Shown one piece after another: positions 43,476 through 46,407 of a stretch of DNA of 46,407 nt. A model generated the notes under the pieces. That model was not told the origin of the DNA and did no database searches. It saw nothing but the letters and a program-made list of their open reading frames with translations. How positions within the stretch are numbered: position 1 is the first letter of the stretch; every line of letters starts with the position of its first letter. The DNA is from Clostridiales bacterium (GTDB taxonomy: Bacteria > Bacillota > Clostridia > Christensenellales > Borkfalkiaceae): NCBI GenBank assembly GCA_015055965.1, contig SVHG01000017.1, forward strand, positions 1 to 46,407, written 5' to 3'. The translations under genes and the position numbers were made by a program.

Positions 43476-44330
43476 ATGAAGATAAAATTGGTGGATTTAC
43501 ATAGCGATTTGCCCACGGCTGACGGTTTAAACGGTAACAATTTAAATATAGCCAGGCAAAACGCTAAAAGTGGAATATTTACTGTAAATGCAATTTATAA
43601 GGGAAATAGAAGCTTACCAGAGGGGCTGGAAATAGCAAAAAATTACGCTGACTCTCGTTTGCCTATCGCATTTGAGGATGGATGCTATCAAGATTTTTTA
43701 GAAGAGGGCTCTCATTTGATAGATGAGCAAGTGGAAAAGCTTGCATATAAATTATGCTCCTTTAATCCATTATATATATCTTTGGGCTGGAATTATGATA
43801 ATTTATTGGTGGGTGGGTGCGCTCAAAATGGCGAGCTTACTAAACTAGGCGAAATATTTATTTCTTGCTTAAACGATAATAAGGTGGCGGTTGATTTAGC
43901 TCATTCAAATAAGAAAAGCTTTTATCAAGTAGCAGATAGAGCAAAAAAGATATTGTGCTCTCATACCGCCTTTGAATGGATATATCCTCACCGCAGAAAT
44001 TTAGATGAAGAGCAGGTAAAACTTATTTTAAATAGGGGTGGAGTTATAGGCTTAATAGGTGTTGGGCATTTTTTAAGCGGAATAAAAAACGCAAAGGGAA
44101 GAGAGTCTGCTTTTTTTTATCAATTAGAGGGGTATATTAAAAAATTCGGTGTAAACGGATTGGCTATCGGTAGCGATTTTTACGGTAGCGACGCCCCCGT
44201 TTTTGCAGACGGCGATTACGCTTTTGCGGAAATTTTATATTCAAAGCTTAGTAAACTAGGTATAAAAAGTGATGGGGTGGAAAGAGTTTTATACAAAAAT
44301 GCAGGTTTATTTTTTGGTATAAACGTATAA
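43476..44330 (+). CDS. Membrane-dipeptidase-like zinc peptidase, family M19
   Basis: 284 residues. M19 motifs: DLHSDL (His9, Asp11), ISLGWN, VDLAHSN, CSHTAF, HRRNLDEEQ, GGVIGLIG and LAIGSDFYG. Renal-dipeptidase relatives cleave dipeptides with two zinc ions. It is shorter than many members (about 310-360), especially near the C-terminus, but all core motifs are present. No clear ribosome site or promoter before ATG 43476. Confidence 0.85.
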   Translation: MKIKLVDLHSDLPTADGLNGNNLNIARQNAKSGIFTVNAIYKGNRSLPEGLEIAKNYADSRLPIAFEDGCYQDFLEEGSHLIDEQVEKLAYKLCSFNPLYISLGWNYDNLLVGGCAQNGELTKLGEIFISCLNDNKVAVDLAHSNKKSFYQVADRAKKILCSHTAFEWIYPHRRNLDEEQVKLILNRGGVIGLIGVGHFLSGIKNAKGRESAFFYQLEGYIKKFGVNGLAIGSDFYGSDAPVFADGDYAFAEILYSKLSKLGIKSDGVERVLYKNAGLFFGINV

Positions 44331-44406
44331 ATGCAAAATTAAAATGTGAAAAATTTTTATAAAAATTCAAAAAGGTTTAATAAAATTCAATTTTACTTTT
44401 AATAAT

Positions 44407-44436
44407 TTGACAAAAAGCGTTTTAAATTTGTATAAT
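44407..44436 (+). promoter_or_regulatory. Promoter of the phosphohexomutase gene
   Basis: TTGACA (44407-44412), 18-base spacer, TATAAT (44431-44436). Confidence 0.85.
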
Positions 44437-44501
44437 GTAAAAAATCAAATACTGCGGGTATTTGTGTTAAATTAGTAATTTTAGGGTAATTGGTGATAAT
44501 A

Positions 44502-46226
44502 ATGAACGATTACAAGACCTTATATCATAATTGGATAGCTCATCCCATGCTTTGCGCAGAGGGCTTAAACGAGCTACAGGCTATTGCAGAAGATGAAAAG
44601 GAAATAGAATATCGCTTTGGCGCGGAGCTTGCCTTCGGTACTGCCGGAATGAGAGGCATTATCGGCTACGGTACGAATATGATGAACATTTATACCGTAA
44701 GAAGGGCAACAAAGGGCTTAGCTGATTATATAATAGGTTTAGGTTCTAAGGCTATGGCTCGTGGCGTGGCAATATCTTATGATACGCGTAGGTATTCTCA
44801 CACCTTTGCTCTTGCTGCAGCAGGCGTATTAGCCGCAAACGGCATTAAGGTATATTTATACGGCGAGCCCCGTCCCGTTCCCATGCTTAGTTATGCGGTT
44901 CGCAAATTAAAAGCTATTGCGGGCATAATGATAACTGCAAGCCATAACCCTAAGGAGTATAACGGTTATAAGGTGTACGGGGAAGACGGCGCTCAAATGT
45001 CCCCTGAAGCAACTGCAGTAGTCGTTGAAAACATTAAAAAGATTAAAGATTACTTTTCAGTAGAATCTATAGACGTAAACGCTCCTATTAGAAAGGGTTC
45101 TATCGTTGAAATAGGCAAGAGATTTGAAAAGAAATATTATAATATTGTAAGAAAGCTAGGTCTTTCACCCAAGGCTGTAAAGGAAAAGGGTAAGAGTATA
45201 AAGATCGTTTATACCTCGTTACACGGCACGGGCTTAATTCCAGTAACCACCGTTTTAGGTAAGATGGGAATAGACGTAGCAGTAGTAGAAGAGCAAAAGA
45301 ATTACGACGGCGAATATCCCACGGTAGAAGTACCTAATCCGGAAAACAAGGAAGCCTTAAAGATGGCAATAGAGCTTGCAAATAAGATTAAGGCAGACGT
45401 TGTATTCGGTACTGATCCGGACTGTGATAGATTAGGCGTTGCAATTAGGAATAACGAAGGGGAATTTGAAGGTCTTACGGGTAATCAAGTTGGCGCTTTA
45501 ATGCTAGAATACGTTTTAATGCGTTTAAAGCAGGATAATAAAATGCCCGCTAACGCCGTTGCTATTAAAAGCTTCGTTTCCACCAATCTTGCAAAATCAA
45601 TTTGCGCAAGCTACGGCGTAGAGCTTTGCGAAACACCCGTTGGCTTTAAGTTTATTGGCGAAAAGATTAAAAATTACGAACAGGATAATTCAAAGACCTT
45701 CGTGTTCGGCTTTGAAGAATCTTGCGGTTATTTGCGCGGAACTCACGCAAGAGATAAGGATGCAGTAGTAGCAAGTATGCTATTTGCAGAGCTTGCTTGT
45801 TGGTGCGCGTATAAGGGCAAGTCAGTATACTCATTATTAAATGATATATACGAACGCCTTGGCTACGTTTACGATAACACTATCAATATTAAATATAGCG
45901 GTTTAAGCGCTATGGCAGATATGAACGCCGTTGTAGAAAAGGTAAGAAAGCTAAAGCCCACCTCAATCAACAATTACAGCGTAGTTGCAATTCGTGATTA
46001 TCTAACCGGTGAAAGATTCGTTGGGGAAGAGGTAGAAAAATTAGAGTACAGCAATATTAACTGTATTTACTTTGAGCTTGAAAACGGAAGCTTCGTATGC
46101 TTACGCCCAAGTGGAACAGAGCCAAAGCTTAAAATTTACTATTCTATAAGCGCAAAAAACAAAGAAACTTGCATTAAAAACTATCAAGAGATAGAAAGTT
46201 CTTTTAGCGAGATAATCAAGTCTTAA
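44502..46226 (+). CDS. pgcA: Phosphoglucomutase/phosphomannomutase, alpha-D-phosphohexomutase family
   Basis: 574 residues, matching the long Gram-positive phosphoglucomutase type (B. subtilis PgcA-like). Motifs in order: FGTAGMRG, active-site TASHNPKEYNGYK (phosphoserine Ser147), Mg2+-binding GTDPDCDR, sugar-binding GFEESCGY, and phosphate-binding RPSGTEPKLK. Interconverts glucose-1-P and glucose-6-P (or mannose equivalents). ATG 44502 is chosen: GGTGAT, which pairs with the 16S 3' end, is just upstream; the extended frame opens with TTG at 44490 and has no site. Confidence 0.93.
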   Translation: MNDYKTLYHNWIAHPMLCAEGLNELQAIAEDEKEIEYRFGAELAFGTAGMRGIIGYGTNMMNIYTVRRATKGLADYIIGLGSKAMARGVAISYDTRRYSHTFALAAAGVLAANGIKVYLYGEPRPVPMLSYAVRKLKAIAGIMITASHNPKEYNGYKVYGEDGAQMSPEATAVVVENIKKIKDYFSVESIDVNAPIRKGSIVEIGKRFEKKYYNIVRKLGLSPKAVKEKGKSIKIVYTSLHGTGLIPVTTVLGKMGIDVAVVEEQKNYDGEYPTVEVPNPENKEALKMAIELANKIKADVVFGTDPDCDRLGVAIRNNEGEFEGLTGNQVGALMLEYVLMRLKQDNKMPANAVAIKSFVSTNLAKSICASYGVELCETPVGFKFIGEKIKNYEQDNSKTFVFGFEESCGYLRGTHARDKDAVVASMLFAELACWCAYKGKSVYSLLNDIYERLGYVYDNTINIKYSGLSAMADMNAVVEKVRKLKPTSINNYSVVAIRDYLTGERFVGEEVEKLEYSNINCIYFELENGSFVCLRPSGTEPKLKIYYSISAKNKETCIKNYQEIESSFSEIIKS

Positions 46227-46304
46227 AAAAATTGAAAAAAATTTAAAAAAAATTAAAAAAATAGCGAAAAATTGCTTGACTTAATAATTGGGAAATGTTA
46301 TTAT
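46226..46304 (+). promoter_or_regulatory. Strong promoter with A-tract UP element, probably rRNA operon P1
   Basis: TTGACT (46276-46281), 17-base spacer, TATTAT (46299-46304). It is preceded by four or five A-tracts between 46227 and 46270 at roughly helical spacing, typical of UP elements of rRNA promoters. Confidence 0.75.
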
Positions 46305-46310
46305 AGGTAG

Positions 46311-46407
46311 GCTGTCACGCGAGAAGTGGCAAAACGCCAACGGTTGTTGGCAAATGAAGATTGACAACTGCATAGAGCATTAGAAGTAAAAACTTTTAAT
46401 GAACATT
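46311..46407 (+). other. Probable pre-16S rRNA leader (window ends inside)
   Basis: Non-coding; contains a GCCAAC-GGTT-GTTGGC hairpin and a TTGACAACTGCATAGAG stretch of the kind seen in rRNA operon leaders of Clostridia, then CATTAGAAGT/ACTTTTAATG. The 16S gene itself is not in the window, so this is inferred from the promoter and leader style. Confidence 0.5.

Noticed and set aside
46311-46407. A tRNA or 16S gene at the right edge
   Set aside because: No cloverleaf or conserved 16S start sequence is present before the window ends; only a promoter and leader are visible.

Overview
The window looks like one chromosomal stretch of an AT-rich, low-GC Gram-positive bacterium of the Clostridia type, most likely an uncultured gut commensal (a Christensenellales-like lineage is my guess, not shown by the sequence). 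The evidence is strong AGGAGG ribosome sites, TTGACA-17-TATAAT promoters, U-tailed terminators, the dnaG-rpoD-trmK-nif3-zinc-ribbon housekeeping order, and secreted proteins with Gram-positive signal peptides. TGA acts as a stop (for example at 34375-34377). I see no phage, transposase, CRISPR array or tRNA.

Layout. 1-286: dispersed repeats and a run of five hairpins. 293-4255: a secreted repeat protein of predicted beta-helix type. 4349-13402: an ArsR-like regulator divergent from a four-gene operon of secreted or lipid-anchored proteins (LamG-like, InlB-type repeats, metallophosphoesterase, GLUG repeats). 13735-18769: dnaG, rpoD, trmK, a Nif3-like gene and a zinc-ribbon coiled-coil gene. 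18845-23154: sugar uptake and alpha-galactoside use (GPH/MFS symporter, PHP phosphoesterase, then MelA after a 528-base gap rich in RNA-like hairpins). 23219-25821: a histidinol-phosphatase-like PHP gene and a PII-like protein coupled to a cation/proton antiporter. 26124-29350: a cassette of lipoprotein plus small secreted protein present three times in tandem, the third copy decaying. 29407-32007: a metNIQ methionine importer operon behind a methionine-rich leader peptide and terminator. 32133-40490: an AraC regulator divergent from an oxidoreductase gene and a giant surface GH28-like protein. 40617-46226: a Ca-type P-ATPase, an M19 dipeptidase and a phosphohexomutase. 46226-46407: an A-tract-flanked strong promoter and leader that probably starts an rRNA operon just past the window.

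The two best candidates for undescribed biology are: (1) a ribosome-mediated methionine attenuator, in which a 28-codon peptide with seven Met codons in a 12-codon stretch is followed by a terminator ahead of a metN that lacks the usual methionine-sensing C-terminal domain; and (2) the triplicated lipoprotein/small secreted protein cassette, with near-identical promoters and signal peptides, diverging mature lipoproteins and a strongly conserved Gly-Cys-Gly tail whose stop codon sits inside the terminator stem. Also notable are three families of small intergenic repeats and a probable structured RNA upstream of melA.
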